Shown: positions 26,320-35,752, numbered from the stretch's first letter. The stretch: 64,000 nucleotides of DNA from Azospirillum sp. 412522 (GCF_019805165.1 NZ_RWIJ01000101.1:62001-126000); one strand, 5' to 3'. Translations and numbers: made by a program. The notes: generated by a model not told the origin, from the sequence alone.

Positions 26320-28176
26320 CTACTCCCTGACCAGTTCAGCAACCGGAGGCCGGACGGAACCGGTGTCTTCGCGGCGGGCCAGCATACGCACAGCCCCCGC
26401 CACACCCGTCACACCGAACAGAATCAGCATTGGATAGGCCGGCGACAGGTAGAGCGAGTTCATACTGGGGATCGCGGTAGCCTCCAGGACTGACAGCAAC
26501 GCAGCCCGCGACAGCACCAACAGAGCAGCGAACCCGGCGACCAGCAGCAACGGGTCGATCCGACGAAGGCGAATGGCGATCGCAACCGCAACCGCGACAC
26601 CAATCAGACCGGCACCCAGCAGAATGGGCAGGACAGTCCGGTAGGCCACAGCGACGGTATCCAGTAAAGTGGCGACCGCAGTGGTACGGCGCTGGAAAGG
26701 TAGACTTCCGCTCTCCTGGCTGCGGCGCTGAAATTCGGTGGAGGTGCGCAGCCAGGGCGCATGGGTGAACAAGGGCGAACGGACCATGTCCAGGAAGACC
26801 GAGCGCGTCGGATTCTGCCCGCAATCATCAACCATGCAGGACATTGCCGAGCGTGGCACCCCGGCACTTTCCATCGTCGCCAGGAAGCCGATCATCCTTC
26901 CTGCCGCCTGCAGCGTCGACCAGATATATTCCGCACGGAAGGGGGGAACCATGGTCACCCGCGACGGGAGGCAATCGAGCCGGCCATCGTTGCAGGCCAT
27001 GTCGATCTCCCTGGTCATACGGCGATAAAAATCCTTCGCCTCGGTAGCGGAACGGTAATGGCCGGCCTGTGCGGTCGCATCACGCAGCGCCCACATAAAC
27101 CAGCCGGCGCGGATCTCGCCATCGCAAGGCGTGACGTTGTAGGTGGCGCAACCGATCTGCTCCATCCCGTCCGGAGCGGCGCTATCGAAATAAGGCCGCA
27201 GTTCTGCCGCCGCGGAACTGACCGGATAAACGCGCTCCAGCACCTCGCGTGGGATCACCACATAAGGGGTCCAGGGCGTACGGTGCCGTATCCGCGACAG
27301 CGAACCGTAGGCACTCACGAATTCCCGCTGCTTGAACTCCACCACGTCGGAAACGCCATAATGGCGCTGGTTCATCCAGCCGAAACCGCCGATCACCAGC
27401 AGGGCGGCACCCGCCGCCAAACCGGCGATCCCGGCCTCGACAATCAGAGCCCCAGCAATCCGGCCCACCGTCCCTCTGGAGAGGCGGACAGCAAAACGCA
27501 AACGTCCATCGGCCCCTTCCGTCAGAAGGTGCATCAGCAGGACCAGCCCGAAGCCGGCAGCGAAGGCCGGCAGGACCCACAGCCCCTCCTCGCGCGTACA
27601 CCAGAACAAGCCAAGCACCACCCCCATCCCACCGGCAAGCAGGATGCGGCGCGGCAACCCGCGATTTCGCCAGCGGAACCACCAGATGCCAAGCCCGAAC
27701 AGCAGGACGGTCAGCGGAACATAGATGCCTTCGCGCATCACCCGCATCTGACCGAGACTGTAAGTCATCGGATTGAACAGCAGCAGCAGGAACAGCCCGA
27801 AGGCAGCCGCTTCGCCGGCGTTGCTACGGGGCAGCCAGCCACGCAATCCACGGACCAGGACCAGGCAGGCCAAAGCGTAAGCAATGCCTTGAGACACCAG
27901 GATCGGAAGCCCAGCCAGCCAGCTGAAGGCAATCCACACCGGATAGAAGGGCCCCTTCGCCAGGGTGAAGTTGTCATAGTCGCCGAGCCAGCGTCCACCC
28001 AGTAGGTTGACCGCCTGCCGAACGAACAAAGCATCATCATAAGTCGCCTCTGGGATCGCCACCAGCGGCAGGTTGGCCATCAGCCAGATGAAAATCAGGG
28101 TGGTCAGCGCATAGGTGGACATCCAGAACCGGCCCGGACGGAGCTGCGGGTCTCTATGATCGGGTGCAAAAGACAT
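26320..28176 (-). CDS. Polytopic membrane protein, GT-C-like
   Basis: This protein (618 aa if started at ATG 28176) has no confident family name. It has about 10-11 hydrophobic segments, most of them in the N-terminal 270 residues and the last 130, with a soluble section between (about residues 285-460). After the first helix the loop reads A-T-Y-D-D-A-L-F, then W-L-G-D-Y-D-N-F-T-L-A-K-G-P-F-Y-P. An acidic pair in the first periplasmic loop followed by a K-G-P-x-Y-P stretch is what PMT/ArnT-like GT-C enzymes show, which use polyprenyl-phosphate sugars. An O-glycan or surface-polymer mannosyl/arabinosyl-type transferase is therefore possible. Codon use is somewhat less GC-extreme than its neighbours. 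Start codons at 28215 and 28275 are alternatives. Confidence 0.65.
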   Translation of the reverse strand: MSFAPDHRDPQLRPGRFWMSTYALTTLIFIWLMANLPLVAIPEATYDDALFVRQAVNLLGGRWLGDYDNFTLAKGPFYPVWIAFSWLAGLPILVSQGIAYALACLVLVRGLRGWLPRSNAGEAAAFGLFLLLLFNPMTYSLGQMRVMREGIYVPLTVLLFGLGIWWFRWRNRGLPRRILLAGGMGVVLGLFWCTREEGLWVLPAFAAGFGLVLLMHLLTEGADGRLRFAVRLSRGTVGRIAGALIVEAGIAGLAAGAALLVIGGFGWMNQRHYGVSDVVEFKQREFVSAYGSLSRIRHRTPWTPYVVIPREVLERVYPVSSAAAELRPYFDSAAPDGMEQIGCATYNVTPCDGEIRAGWFMWALRDATAQAGHYRSATEAKDFYRRMTREIDMACNDGRLDCLPSRVTMVPPFRAEYIWSTLQAAGRMIGFLATMESAGVPRSAMSCMVDDCGQNPTRSVFLDMVRSPLFTHAPWLRTSTEFQRRSQESGSLPFQRRTTAVATLLDTVAVAYRTVLPILLGAGLIGVAVAVAIAIRLRRIDPLLLVAGFAALLVLSRAALLSVLEATAIPSMNSLYLSPAYPMLILFGVTGVAGAVRMLARREDTGSVRPPVAELVRE

Positions 28177-28370
28177 GGCGGGAATCACAATGGCTGGAAA
28201 TGGGCCGCAAGCCATGGCACGGCCGGAACGGCAAACCGCTCTTCCGGCACAGGACCCGGCGGATCGACTATCCACGTGGACGGGCCATACCTACCATCAT
28301 TGGAACAGACGCATCCATCTGGAAAGCCCTCGCCATGGAAAAGTCCTCGCCATAGAAGGGACTCTCATCC

Positions 28371-29867
28371 CTAGGGCTCGCGAATGCTCTCGTCCAGCAC
28401 GCGGATGACCGGGTAGAGGAAGTAGGACAGCACCGACCGGGTGCCGACCCGGATCTCCGACGAGGCGACCATGCCGGGGCTCAGCAGCGTGCCCTCGGGC
28501 ACCGCCTCCAGCCGGGTGCCGGTCAGGCGGATGCGGGTGCGGAAGACGGCGCCGGCGGCCGGCCGGGGACCGTCGGAGCCCATGGGGTTGGCGGCACCCT
28601 GGGCGCCCTGGGGATCGTGGGTGAAGGCGTCGGCGCTGATGGTGCGGATTTCGCCGGGCAGGGTGCCGTGGCGCTGGAAGGGGAAGGCGTCCAGCTTCAC
28701 CCGCACGACATCGCCGACCCGGACCATGCCGATGTCGCGCGACGGGATCTCCGCCTCCACCTCCAGCGGCACGTCGGCGGGGACCAGGGTGACCAGCGGC
28801 TCGGCCTCCCTGACGACCGAGCCGACGGAGCGCCTAGCGACCTCCAGCACCACCGCGTCGACCGGGGCGGTCAGGGTGACCAGCGAGCGGCGGCGCTCGG
28901 CCTTGGCGATCTGTTCGACCAGGGTGGCCCGCTGGCGGGTCTGCTCCACCAGCTCCTCCGCCGTCTTGCGCCGCCATTCGTCGATGAAGGCGGCGCGGTC
29001 GGCCTGGACGCCGCGCAGCTCGTGCGCGCTCTCCCGCTCGCGGTCCTGCAGGGCAACGAGGTCGTCGCGCATGCGCAGCCGCTCGATCCGCGCCTCCAGG
29101 TAAGTCAGGCGGGAGCCGGTCTGGCGCTCCTGAAGCTGGCGTCGGATGTCCTCCACCTCGCCGACCACGGCGAGCCGCTCGGCAAGGCCGGCCTGGGCGC
29201 GGCGGCTGGCGGCGATGGCGCTGTCCAGCTGGCCCGCCTTCTCGTCCAGCGAAGCGAGGCGGGAGCGGTACTCGGCGCGGCGGCGCTCCAGGATGGCGGC
29301 CTGCACGGCTGCGTCCGGGCTGTTGGCGGCGGGGGCGTAGTCTCCGCCGTCCAGCTCGGCGCGCAGCCGGCCGGTCTGGGCCTCGACGCTGGCGAGCTTG
29401 GCGGTCAGGTCGGCCAGATCCGCCGCGGCGAAGGTGGGGTCGAGCGTCGCCAGCCGGTCGCCGGCGCGGACGCGGTCGCCGACCTGCACGTCGATGCCGC
29501 GCACCACCGCGGTTTCCAGCGGTTGGGCCACCACCAGCGGCGCCGTGGTCACCAGCCGGCCGCCGGCGGTGACGATGCGGTCGACCTGGGCGAAGCCGGC
29601 CCACAGAACCAGCGCCACCAGCAGCCCGGCCAGCACATAGAGGGTGGAGCGCGCCGCCCGAGGCAGCGGCGCATGCTCGATGGCCGCCCCGTCCGGCAGG
29701 TAATCCAACGCGAAACCCGGCGGCGGGGCCGACGGGGCCGGCAAGGTGGCGCGGCGGCGGTCGGGGGGAGACGCAGGAACAGGGTCGGCCTTGGCCGGGA
29801 CGACCTCTCGGCCGGTCTCCACCATTTCCGCGTCCTGTTCCGTTCCGGGCATCCGCGTGTCGGGCAT
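28371..29867 (-). CDS. Type I secretion periplasmic adaptor (HlyD family)
   Basis: This 498-aa protein has a Pro-rich cytoplasmic N-terminus of about 70 residues, one membrane helix (L-Y-V-L-A-G-L-L-V-A-L-V-L-W), a first lipoyl half (V-V-R-G-I-D-V-Q-V-G-D-R-V), a long Arg/Glu/Ala coiled coil at about residues 150-340, and a second lipoyl half (L-T-A-P-V-D-A-V-V-L-E-V) with beta-barrel and L-S-P-G-M-V-A-S-S-E-I. It starts three bases after the stop of the HlyB-like gene, with a G-rich ribosome site. It should pair with that transporter and an outer-membrane TolC protein encoded elsewhere. The N-terminal extension is longer than in PrtE-type adaptors. Confidence 0.9.
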   Translation of the reverse strand: MPDTRMPGTEQDAEMVETGREVVPAKADPVPASPPDRRRATLPAPSAPPPGFALDYLPDGAAIEHAPLPRAARSTLYVLAGLLVALVLWAGFAQVDRIVTAGGRLVTTAPLVVAQPLETAVVRGIDVQVGDRVRAGDRLATLDPTFAAADLADLTAKLASVEAQTGRLRAELDGGDYAPAANSPDAAVQAAILERRRAEYRSRLASLDEKAGQLDSAIAASRRAQAGLAERLAVVGEVEDIRRQLQERQTGSRLTYLEARIERLRMRDDLVALQDRERESAHELRGVQADRAAFIDEWRRKTAEELVEQTRQRATLVEQIAKAERRRSLVTLTAPVDAVVLEVARRSVGSVVREAEPLVTLVPADVPLEVEAEIPSRDIGMVRVGDVVRVKLDAFPFQRHGTLPGEIRTISADAFTHDPQGAQGAANPMGSDGPRPAAGAVFRTRIRLTGTRLEAVPEGTLLSPGMVASSEIRVGTRSVLSYFLYPVIRVLDESIREP

Positions 29868-29870
29868 GGC

Positions 29871-32087
29871 TCAGCGCCCCCGGTTCTGCTGCTGCCACAG
29901 ATGCCGGTATTCGGCGCAGCGGTCGAGCAGGATTGGGTGGGGGGCGAGGTCGAGCAGCCGGCCCTGCTCCAGCACGGCGATGGTGTCGCAGCCGGTCAGG
30001 GTTGACAGCCGGTGGGTGACGATCAGCACGGTGCGGCCATGGGCGATGCGGCGCAGGTTGGCCATGACGATGGCCTCGCTGTCGGGGTCGAGCGCGCTGG
30101 TCGCCTCGTCCAGGATCAGCAGGCGCGGTTGGGGCAGCAGGGCGCGGGCGATGGCGATGCGCTGCTTCTGGCCGCCGGACAGGTTGCTCGCCCCCTCCTC
30201 CACCACCGTGTCGTAGCCGTCGGGCAGGCGGTGGATGAACTCGTCGGCGCCGGCCAGCCGGGCGGCCTCGACGATCTCCTCGCGGCTGGCCTCGGGCATG
30301 GTCATGGCGATGTTGTCGCGGATGGTGCCGCGGAACAGGAAATTCTCCTGAAGCACGACGCCGATGGAGCGGCGCAGATGGGCCAGATCCAGCTCGCGGA
30401 TGTCGAGCCCGTCATAGCGGATGCTGCCCTCCTGCACCGGGTAGAAACCCTGGAGCAGCCGCATCAGCGTGCTCTTGCCCGAGCCGCTGCGCCCGACCAG
30501 CCCGACGACGGAGCCGGCCGGCACGGTCAGGGTGACGCCGTCGAGCGCCGCCGGGCGGTTGCGGTCGTAGCGGAAGCCGAGCCCCTCGATCTCGATGCGG
30601 CCGATCAGGGCGGGGCAGGCGCCGCTGCCCTCGCGCCTGGGTTCGGCCGGGTGGTTCATCACCTCGCCCAGCATGCGCACCGAGAGCGCCGTTTCCTGAT
30701 ACTGGTGGATCAGCGAGACGATCTGGACCAGCGGCGTCACCACCCGGCCCGACAGCATCTGGAAGGCGATCAGCGCGCCGACCGACAGCTGGCGGTCGAA
30801 GACGTCGAAGGCGCCGACGGCGACCACCGCCACCATCATCGCCTTCTCCAGGAACTCGGTCACCGTGCGGGCGGCGATGGAGATTCGGCCGACCCGGTAA
30901 TGGCTGGTCACCGCGCGGGCCGCCTTGCGGTCCCAAGCCCGGCGCTGCTGCGGTTCCAGCGCGGAGGACTTGACGGTGCGCATGCCGTGGATGGTCTCCA
31001 CCAGCATGGCCTGCCGCTCGGCGTCGGCGTTGTAGAGGTCGCCGAGACGGCTGCGGTAGACCGGCACCAATGCCACCACCACCCCGGCGATCAGGCCGGC
31101 GAACAGCAGGGCGACCAGCGTCAGCTTGACCGAATAGAAGAACAGCACCGGCAGGAAGACCAGCAGCACCAGGCTGTCCAGCACGGTGGACAAGAGGTTG
31201 CCGGTCAGGAACTCGCGGATGCGCTCGACCTGCTGCATGTGGCGCACGGTGACGCCGGCCGAATGCCCGTCGAAGAAGGTGATCGGCAGGTCGAGCAGAT
31301 GGCCGAAGGTGCGGTTCAGGAGGCGGATGTCGATGCGGTTGGCCGCCGCCAGCAGGATGAACTGGCGCAGGAAGCGGAAGCCCGCCTCGAACAGCAGGGC
31401 GCCCAGCACGCCGACGGTCAGCACCTGCAGGGTGGCGACGGTCTCGTTCACCAGCACCTTGTCGATCACGATCTGGAAATAGACCGGGACGGCGAGGGCG
31501 AGCGCGTGCAGCACCAGCGCCGCCACCACCACGTCGCGGAAGGCGGATTTCTGGCGCAGGATCTCCGGCACGAACCAGCGCAGGCCGAAGGGCTGGCGCG
31601 GATCGGCGAGGCCGCGGCGCGGCTTGAGGAAGACCAGTTCGCCGTCCCAGCGCTCCAGGAAACGGTCGCGCGGCACGTCGATGACGTCCAGCCGGTCGGC
31701 CAGCGGGTCGACGACACCGACCAACGGCTCCTCGACGGAGTTCGCAGGACGCGACAGCCCGACCAGGATGACGGTGTTGCCGTTGGACAGCCGCGCCAGC
31801 AACGGGAAGACGGGGGGAAGGGCCTGCAAGGCTTTCCAGTCCAGCCGGCGGGCGGTCGCCTTGAAGCCGGCGGCGGCGGCGATGCGCAGCAGGTCGGCTG
31901 TCGACGGCTCGCCGTCCGGTCCGCCGGGACCTGGGGCGACGCGGGCGCGCAGGGCGGACGGCGAAGCCGGCAGACCGTGATGGCGCGCCACCAGCGTCAG
32001 GCAGCGCAGCGCGGTGCTTTCGTCGCGGTCAGGAGCGGCATCGGGGCCGGAAGGCGGAGCCGCGACGGTCGTGCTGGCGTCCGGCAT
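29871..32087 (-). CDS. Type I secretion ABC transporter with degenerate C39-like domain (HlyB type)
   Basis: This 738-aa protein begins with a C39-peptidase-like domain (about residues 25-155). The nucleophile position of true C39 proteases appears to be Ser/Thr, and the one nearby Cys (T-A-L-R-C-L) is out of register, so the domain is probably a non-cleaving docking domain as in HlyB. A six-helix permease follows, then an ATPase with Walker A G-R-S-G-S-G-K-S-T near residue 532, the signature L-S-G-G-Q-K-Q-R near 636 and Walker B L-L-I-L-D-E-A-T-S-A-L-D near 655. The gene order small protein, this gene, HlyD has 3-base gaps, so the three form one unit downstream of manC. Its substrate should be a large RTX-like protein. 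Confidence 0.92.
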   Translation of the reverse strand: MPDASTTVAAPPSGPDAAPDRDESTALRCLTLVARHHGLPASPSALRARVAPGPGGPDGEPSTADLLRIAAAAGFKATARRLDWKALQALPPVFPLLARLSNGNTVILVGLSRPANSVEEPLVGVVDPLADRLDVIDVPRDRFLERWDGELVFLKPRRGLADPRQPFGLRWFVPEILRQKSAFRDVVVAALVLHALALAVPVYFQIVIDKVLVNETVATLQVLTVGVLGALLFEAGFRFLRQFILLAAANRIDIRLLNRTFGHLLDLPITFFDGHSAGVTVRHMQQVERIREFLTGNLLSTVLDSLVLLVFLPVLFFYSVKLTLVALLFAGLIAGVVVALVPVYRSRLGDLYNADAERQAMLVETIHGMRTVKSSALEPQQRRAWDRKAARAVTSHYRVGRISIAARTVTEFLEKAMMVAVVAVGAFDVFDRQLSVGALIAFQMLSGRVVTPLVQIVSLIHQYQETALSVRMLGEVMNHPAEPRREGSGACPALIGRIEIEGLGFRYDRNRPAALDGVTLTVPAGSVVGLVGRSGSGKSTLMRLLQGFYPVQEGSIRYDGLDIRELDLAHLRRSIGVVLQENFLFRGTIRDNIAMTMPEASREEIVEAARLAGADEFIHRLPDGYDTVVEEGASNLSGGQKQRIAIARALLPQPRLLILDEATSALDPDSEAIVMANLRRIAHGRTVLIVTHRLSTLTGCDTIAVLEQGRLLDLAPHPILLDRCAEYRHLWQQQNRGR

Positions 32088-32090
32088 CGG

Positions 32091-32477
32091 TCAGCCGAAA
32101 TTCGGTGAGCGGGGCCGTCCGGGCGGGGTGGCCGGGGAAGCGGGCTTCGCCTGCACCGGTGCCTGAACCGGACTCTGGAAGGCCGGAGCGACGGAAGCCG
32201 CGGGAGCCGGCACCGCACCGGTCCCGGGCGGCAGCACGCCGGCGGCCTCCAGCCGCTGGCGCATGCCCTCGAGTGCCGAGAGGCTGGCGAGGAAACCCGG
32301 CAGGCTCATCACCACCCGCTGGCGGATGGCGGGCAGCGGCTGGCCGTTGTCGTCCTTGCGCAGGGCCGACAGGCTGAACAGGTCGATGCGGACCATGCCG
32401 TTGCCGAAGCCGATGTCGAAGACCCCGTCGGCATAGAGTTCGGGGATGCGGTCGTCCGGCGGCGGCTCGATGGTCAT
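32091..32477 (-). CDS. Small conserved-looking protein at head of the T1SS unit
   Basis: This 128-aa protein begins M-T-I-E-P-P-P-D-D-R and lies three bases upstream of the HlyB-like gene on the same strand. A start six bases further up (ATG 32483) is equally possible. The first 85 residues look folded: Y-A-D-G-V-F-D-I-G-F-G-N-G-M-V-R-I-D-L, then Q-R-V-V-M-S-L-P-G-F-L-A-S-L and a helix M-R-Q-R-L. The last 40 are Pro/Ala/Gln-rich and probably disordered. There is no signal peptide or membrane helix. I recognise no family. The tight linkage suggests a cytoplasmic accessory of this secretion unit, perhaps regulatory or chaperone-like. Confidence 0.75.
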   Translation of the reverse strand: MTIEPPPDDRIPELYADGVFDIGFGNGMVRIDLFSLSALRKDDNGQPLPAIRQRVVMSLPGFLASLSALEGMRQRLEAAGVLPPGTGAVPAPAASVAPAFQSPVQAPVQAKPASPATPPGRPRSPNFG

Positions 32478-32629
32478 GATCATCCCGGCAGCAGAAGGCG
32501 GGGCGCCGCTGCGGCACCCTCGCATCCTCTTTCTACCGGAAGGCGGCGACCCGGACCAAGCCGCCATTGCCCAGGACCGCAGGAAGACACAAGCGGCGCT
32601 CGCGCTTGGGTCTCCCCGCGGTCGGCCGC

Positions 32630-34099
32630 TCAGTTGCGGCCGTAGACGTCCTCGAGCCGGACGATGTCGTCCTCGCCCAGATAGGAGCCGGACTGCACCT
32701 CGATGATGGTCAGCGGCACCTTGCCGGGGTTCTCCAGCCGGTGGACCGTGCCGATCGGGATGTAGATCGACTGGTTCTCGTAGACCATCACCTGCTCCTC
32801 GCCGCGGGTGACCAGCGCGGTGCCGTTGACCACCACCCAGTGCTCGGCGCGGTGATGGTGCTTCTGCAAGGACAGGCGCGAACCGGGGGCGATGGTCAGG
32901 CTCTTCACCTGGAAGCGGTCGCCGGTGTGCAGCGACTGGTAGGAGCCCCAGGGGCGGTGGACCCGGCGGTGGCTGACGGACTCGCTGCGCCCCTCGGCCT
33001 TCAGCCGGTCGACGATGCGCTTGACGTCCTGCGCCTGGGAGCGGTCGGCGACCAGCACGGCGTCGTCCACCACGACGACCACGGCGTTCTCCACCCCGAC
33101 CACGGCGGTCAGGTGGTTGTCGCTGCGGACGTAGCAGTCGCGGGCGCCTTCCAGCAGCACGTCGCCGACGACGACGTTGCCCTCCCCGTCCTTGGCCCCG
33201 ACATCCCACAGCGCCGACCAGGCGCCGACGTCGGTCCAGCCGATCTCGCAGGGGACGACGGCGGCGCGGTCGGTGCGCTCCATCACCGCATAGTCGATGG
33301 AGATGCTTGGCGTCTTGGCGAAGGCGGCGGCGTCCAGGCGGAAGAAGTCGAGGTCCTTCGACCCCTGGTCCAGCGCCTCGCGGCAGGCGGCCAGCACCGC
33401 CGGGGCATGGCGCTCCAGCTCGGCCAGCAGGCGGCCGGCGGGGAACAGGAACATGCCGCTGTTCCAGGCATAGGTGCCCTCGGCGAGATAGCGCTCCGCC
33501 ACCTCCAGCGACGGCTTCTCGACGAAGGCGGCGACGTTGTAGGCGCCGTCGGCCTCGTCCATCGAATGGCCGCGGCGGATGTAGCCGTAGCCGGTCTCCG
33601 GCCGGGTCGGGGTGATGCCGAAGGTGACGAGGCGGCCGGCCCGGGCGGCCCGGGCGGCGATGGCGACAGCGCTGCGGAAGGCCTCGGCGTCGCGGATCTC
33701 GTGGTCGGCCGGCAGGATCAGAAGAAGCGCGTCCGGATCGTCGGCCGCGACCGCCAGGGCGGCGAGCGCGCAGGCGGCGGCGGTGTTGCGGCCGGCCGGC
33801 TCCAGGATGATGCCGCGCGGCTCGCAGCGCGACTGGCGCAGCTGCTCGGCGGCCAGGAAGCGGTGTTCCTGGTTGCAGATCACCAGGGGAGCCGAGAAGG
33901 CGGCTTCCGCGGCCGTATCTCCCCGAGTGAAGCCGGGTTGCGCGCTGACCCGCAGCGCGGTGTCCTGCAGCATCGTCCGGTCGGAGCAGAGCGGCAGGAA
34001 CTGCTTGGGATACAGTTCGCGCGACAAGGGCCACAAACGGGACCCCGTACCGCCGGACAGCAGCACCGGGACGATCTTCTGCGCGGAATTGCCGTTCAT
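32630..34099 (-). CDS. manC: Mannose-1-phosphate guanylyltransferase / mannose-6-phosphate isomerase
   Basis: This 489-aa bifunctional type II enzyme makes GDP-mannose. The N-terminal nucleotidyltransferase has L-L-S-G-G-T-G-S-R-L-W-P-L-S-R and Y-P-K-Q-F-L; the middle holds F-V-E-K-P. The C-terminal cupin isomerase has R-P-W-G-S-Y, the metal-site H-H-H-R-A-E-H-W and I-P-I-G-T-V-H-R-L-E-N. It starts at ATG 34099 (M-N-G-N-S-A-Q-K); the upstream in-frame ATG 34174 adds 25 unlikely residues. It lies 152 bases upstream of the T1SS unit on the same strand. GDP-mannose would feed glycan synthesis. Confidence 0.95.
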   Translation of the reverse strand: MNGNSAQKIVPVLLSGGTGSRLWPLSRELYPKQFLPLCSDRTMLQDTALRVSAQPGFTRGDTAAEAAFSAPLVICNQEHRFLAAEQLRQSRCEPRGIILEPAGRNTAAACALAALAVAADDPDALLLILPADHEIRDAEAFRSAVAIAARAARAGRLVTFGITPTRPETGYGYIRRGHSMDEADGAYNVAAFVEKPSLEVAERYLAEGTYAWNSGMFLFPAGRLLAELERHAPAVLAACREALDQGSKDLDFFRLDAAAFAKTPSISIDYAVMERTDRAAVVPCEIGWTDVGAWSALWDVGAKDGEGNVVVGDVLLEGARDCYVRSDNHLTAVVGVENAVVVVVDDAVLVADRSQAQDVKRIVDRLKAEGRSESVSHRRVHRPWGSYQSLHTGDRFQVKSLTIAPGSRLSLQKHHHRAEHWVVVNGTALVTRGEEQVMVYENQSIYIPIGTVHRLENPGKVPLTIIEVQSGSYLGEDDIVRLEDVYGRN

Positions 34100-34421
34100 C
34101 CTGCCGCCATCTGTTGTGTGATCATGTGGTCGGTCGCCGGAAAACCGAAGGTCGGAACCAACGGGCAGCGCCATGGCGGTTCGTTATAGACCGCGTTTTC
34201 CGCCCTTCACAAGCACCCCTCCGAGACCCATCCGACATTCCGGCCAGGGATTACCGCCTTCAGGTAAGTCGAGGAAAACCAGGAGGGAACAGGCGCCATG
34301 GCGGCGCCGACCGGTCGAGGCGGTGGTGTGGCCGAACGGGCGGGCCCGCCCGCGGTCCGCTGTTGCTTTCCCCCGGTGCGCCCGAAATAGTCGCACGACC
34401 TTCAGCGCGGGAGAGCGGGAC
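34100..34421. other. Divergent intergenic region between manC and mtnP
   Basis: I see no supported gene in these 322 bases; frames reading through are extensions of mtnP or shadows. It must contain both divergent promoters, but no convincing core elements stand out in the GC-rich sequence. Confidence 0.45.
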
Positions 34422-35309
34422 ATGAGTGACGATGCGGTCGGCGAAACGGTTCTGGGCGTGATCGGCGGCAGCGGCCTGTACGACATCGACGGGCTGGAGA
34501 ACACCCGCTGGGTCAAGGTGACCACGCCCTTCGGCGACCCGTCGGACGAGCTGCTGACGGGCGAGTTGGCGGGGCAGAAGCTGGTCTTCCTGCCGCGCCA
34601 TGGCCGCGGCCACCGCATTCCGCCATCGGAACTGAATTTCCGCGCCAACATCCATGCGCTGAAACAGCTGGGCGTGACCGAGATCCTGTCGGTCTCCGCG
34701 GTCGGCTCGCTGAAGGAGCATCTGCCGCCCGGCACCTTCGTGGTGATCGACCAGTTCATCGACCGCACCTTCGCCCGCGAGAAGACTTTCTTCGGCAGCG
34801 GGCTGGTCGCGCATGTCGCGCTGGGCCATCCGGTCTGCGGACGGCTGGGCGACCTGATCGAGGAGACGCTGGCCGAGCTGAACATCCCGCGCCAGCGGCG
34901 CGGCACCTACATGGTGATGGAAGGGCCGCAATTCTCCACCGTCGCCGAATCGAACCTGTACCGCGGCTGGGGCTGCGACGTCATCGGCATGACCAACATG
35001 CCGGAGGCCAAGCTCGCCCGCGAGGCGGAGATGTGCTACGCGACCGTCGCCATGGTCACCGATTACGACTGCTGGCACGAAGGTCACGACCATGTGTCGG
35101 TCGATGCGGTGATCCGGGTGGTGGTCGCCAACGCCGGCAAGGCGCGCGCGCTGGTTTCGGCCCTGGCGCCGAAGGTGGCGCGGCGCCAGGGTCCCTGCAC
35201 CCAGGGCTGCCACACCGCGCTCGACAACGCCATCATGACCGCGCCCACCCACCGCGATCCGGCGATGCTGGAAAGGCTGTCGCTGATCGTGAAGCGCACG
35301 CTGGGCTGA
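34422..35309 (+). CDS. mtnP: S-methyl-5'-thioadenosine phosphorylase
   Basis: This 295-aa enzyme cleaves methylthioadenosine to adenine and methylthioribose-1-phosphate in methionine salvage. Family marks are V-I-G-G-S-G-L-Y-D-I, F-L-P-R-H-G-R-G-H-R-I-P-P, N-F-R-A-N-I-H-A-L-K, the substrate motif M-E-G-P-Q-F-S-T-V-A-E-S, N-M-P-E-A-K-L-A-R-E-A-E and T-D-Y-D-C-W-H. It starts at ATG 34422, with GGAG and GCGGGA upstream. It is a metabolic gene with no evident link to the surrounding surface genes. It ends just before the origin region, with a hairpin at 35324-35364. Confidence 0.95.
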   Translation: MSDDAVGETVLGVIGGSGLYDIDGLENTRWVKVTTPFGDPSDELLTGELAGQKLVFLPRHGRGHRIPPSELNFRANIHALKQLGVTEILSVSAVGSLKEHLPPGTFVVIDQFIDRTFAREKTFFGSGLVAHVALGHPVCGRLGDLIEETLAELNIPRQRRGTYMVMEGPQFSTVAESNLYRGWGCDVIGMTNMPEAKLAREAEMCYATVAMVTDYDCWHEGHDHVSVDAVIRVVVANAGKARALVSALAPKVARRQGPCTQGCHTALDNAIMTAPTHRDPAMLERLSLIVKRTLG

Positions 35310-35323
35310 TCCGCCGCGTGAAG

Positions 35324-35364
35324 CGGGAAAGGCGCCAATCCCGATGGAACGGACGCCTTTCCCG
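35324..35364 (+). terminator. Hairpin after mtnP
   Basis: The 11-bp perfect arms 35324-35334 and 35354-35364 (CGGGAAAGGCG / CGCCTTTCCCG) flank a 19-base loop, 14 bases after the mtnP stop. No T tract follows, so it is a probable rather than certain terminator. It also marks the boundary to the origin region. Confidence 0.45.
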
Positions 35365-35544
35365 TTTCCGCATCAAGGATGTTTGCCCATTGGAGGCCAT
35401 GGCTCTCTCAAGGCACAGGCCAAACCCGTCCACAATGCGGCGTTCGGGTCGCCGGACCAGCGGGTTCCCCGGATCAGGGATGTTCTCCCGACCGGAGCCC
35501 CCCAGTCCGGGAGGGGCATCCGGGAAGGGCATCCGGGAAGGGGC

Positions 35545-35558
35545 GAGACAAGACTCCA
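35545..35558 (-). repeat. Iteron copy, reverse, one mismatch
   Basis: GAGACAAGACTCCA differs at one position from the reverse consensus GCGACAAGACTCCA. It is the outermost copy and lies about 330 bases before the main cluster. Confidence 0.6.
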
Positions 35559-35630
35559 AATCCCTTACCCTCATCCCTCTGCCATCCATCCCGGCAGCGG
35601 AGAGCAAGGGCGAAAGGCCAGGGTCGCGGT

Positions 35631-35644
35631 TGGAGTCTTGTCGC
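35631..35644 (+). repeat. Iteron copy, forward, perfect
   Basis: This is an exact copy of TGGAGTCTTGTCGC, continuing to GCGC as in the main cluster. Confidence 0.75.
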
Positions 35645-35738
35645 GCCCCCCTGCCACCCGCCCCCGCATCGGGGACGCCGTGAGACCAGCAGCCAAGAAC
35701 GGGAAGGGCGGTCCGGGAAAATCCGGACAGGGAGGGGC

Positions 35739-35752
35739 GCGACAGAACTCCA
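35739..35752 (-). repeat. Iteron copy, reverse, two mismatches
   Basis: GCGACAGAACTCCA matches the reverse consensus except for a swapped AG/GA pair in the middle; the flanking GC before it is also kept. Confidence 0.6.

Noticed and set aside
29871..32087. Reading this transporter as a bacteriocin exporter with an active C39 peptidase
   Set aside because: No Cys lies at the nucleophile position in register with the family, and no double-glycine leader peptide gene was seen nearby.
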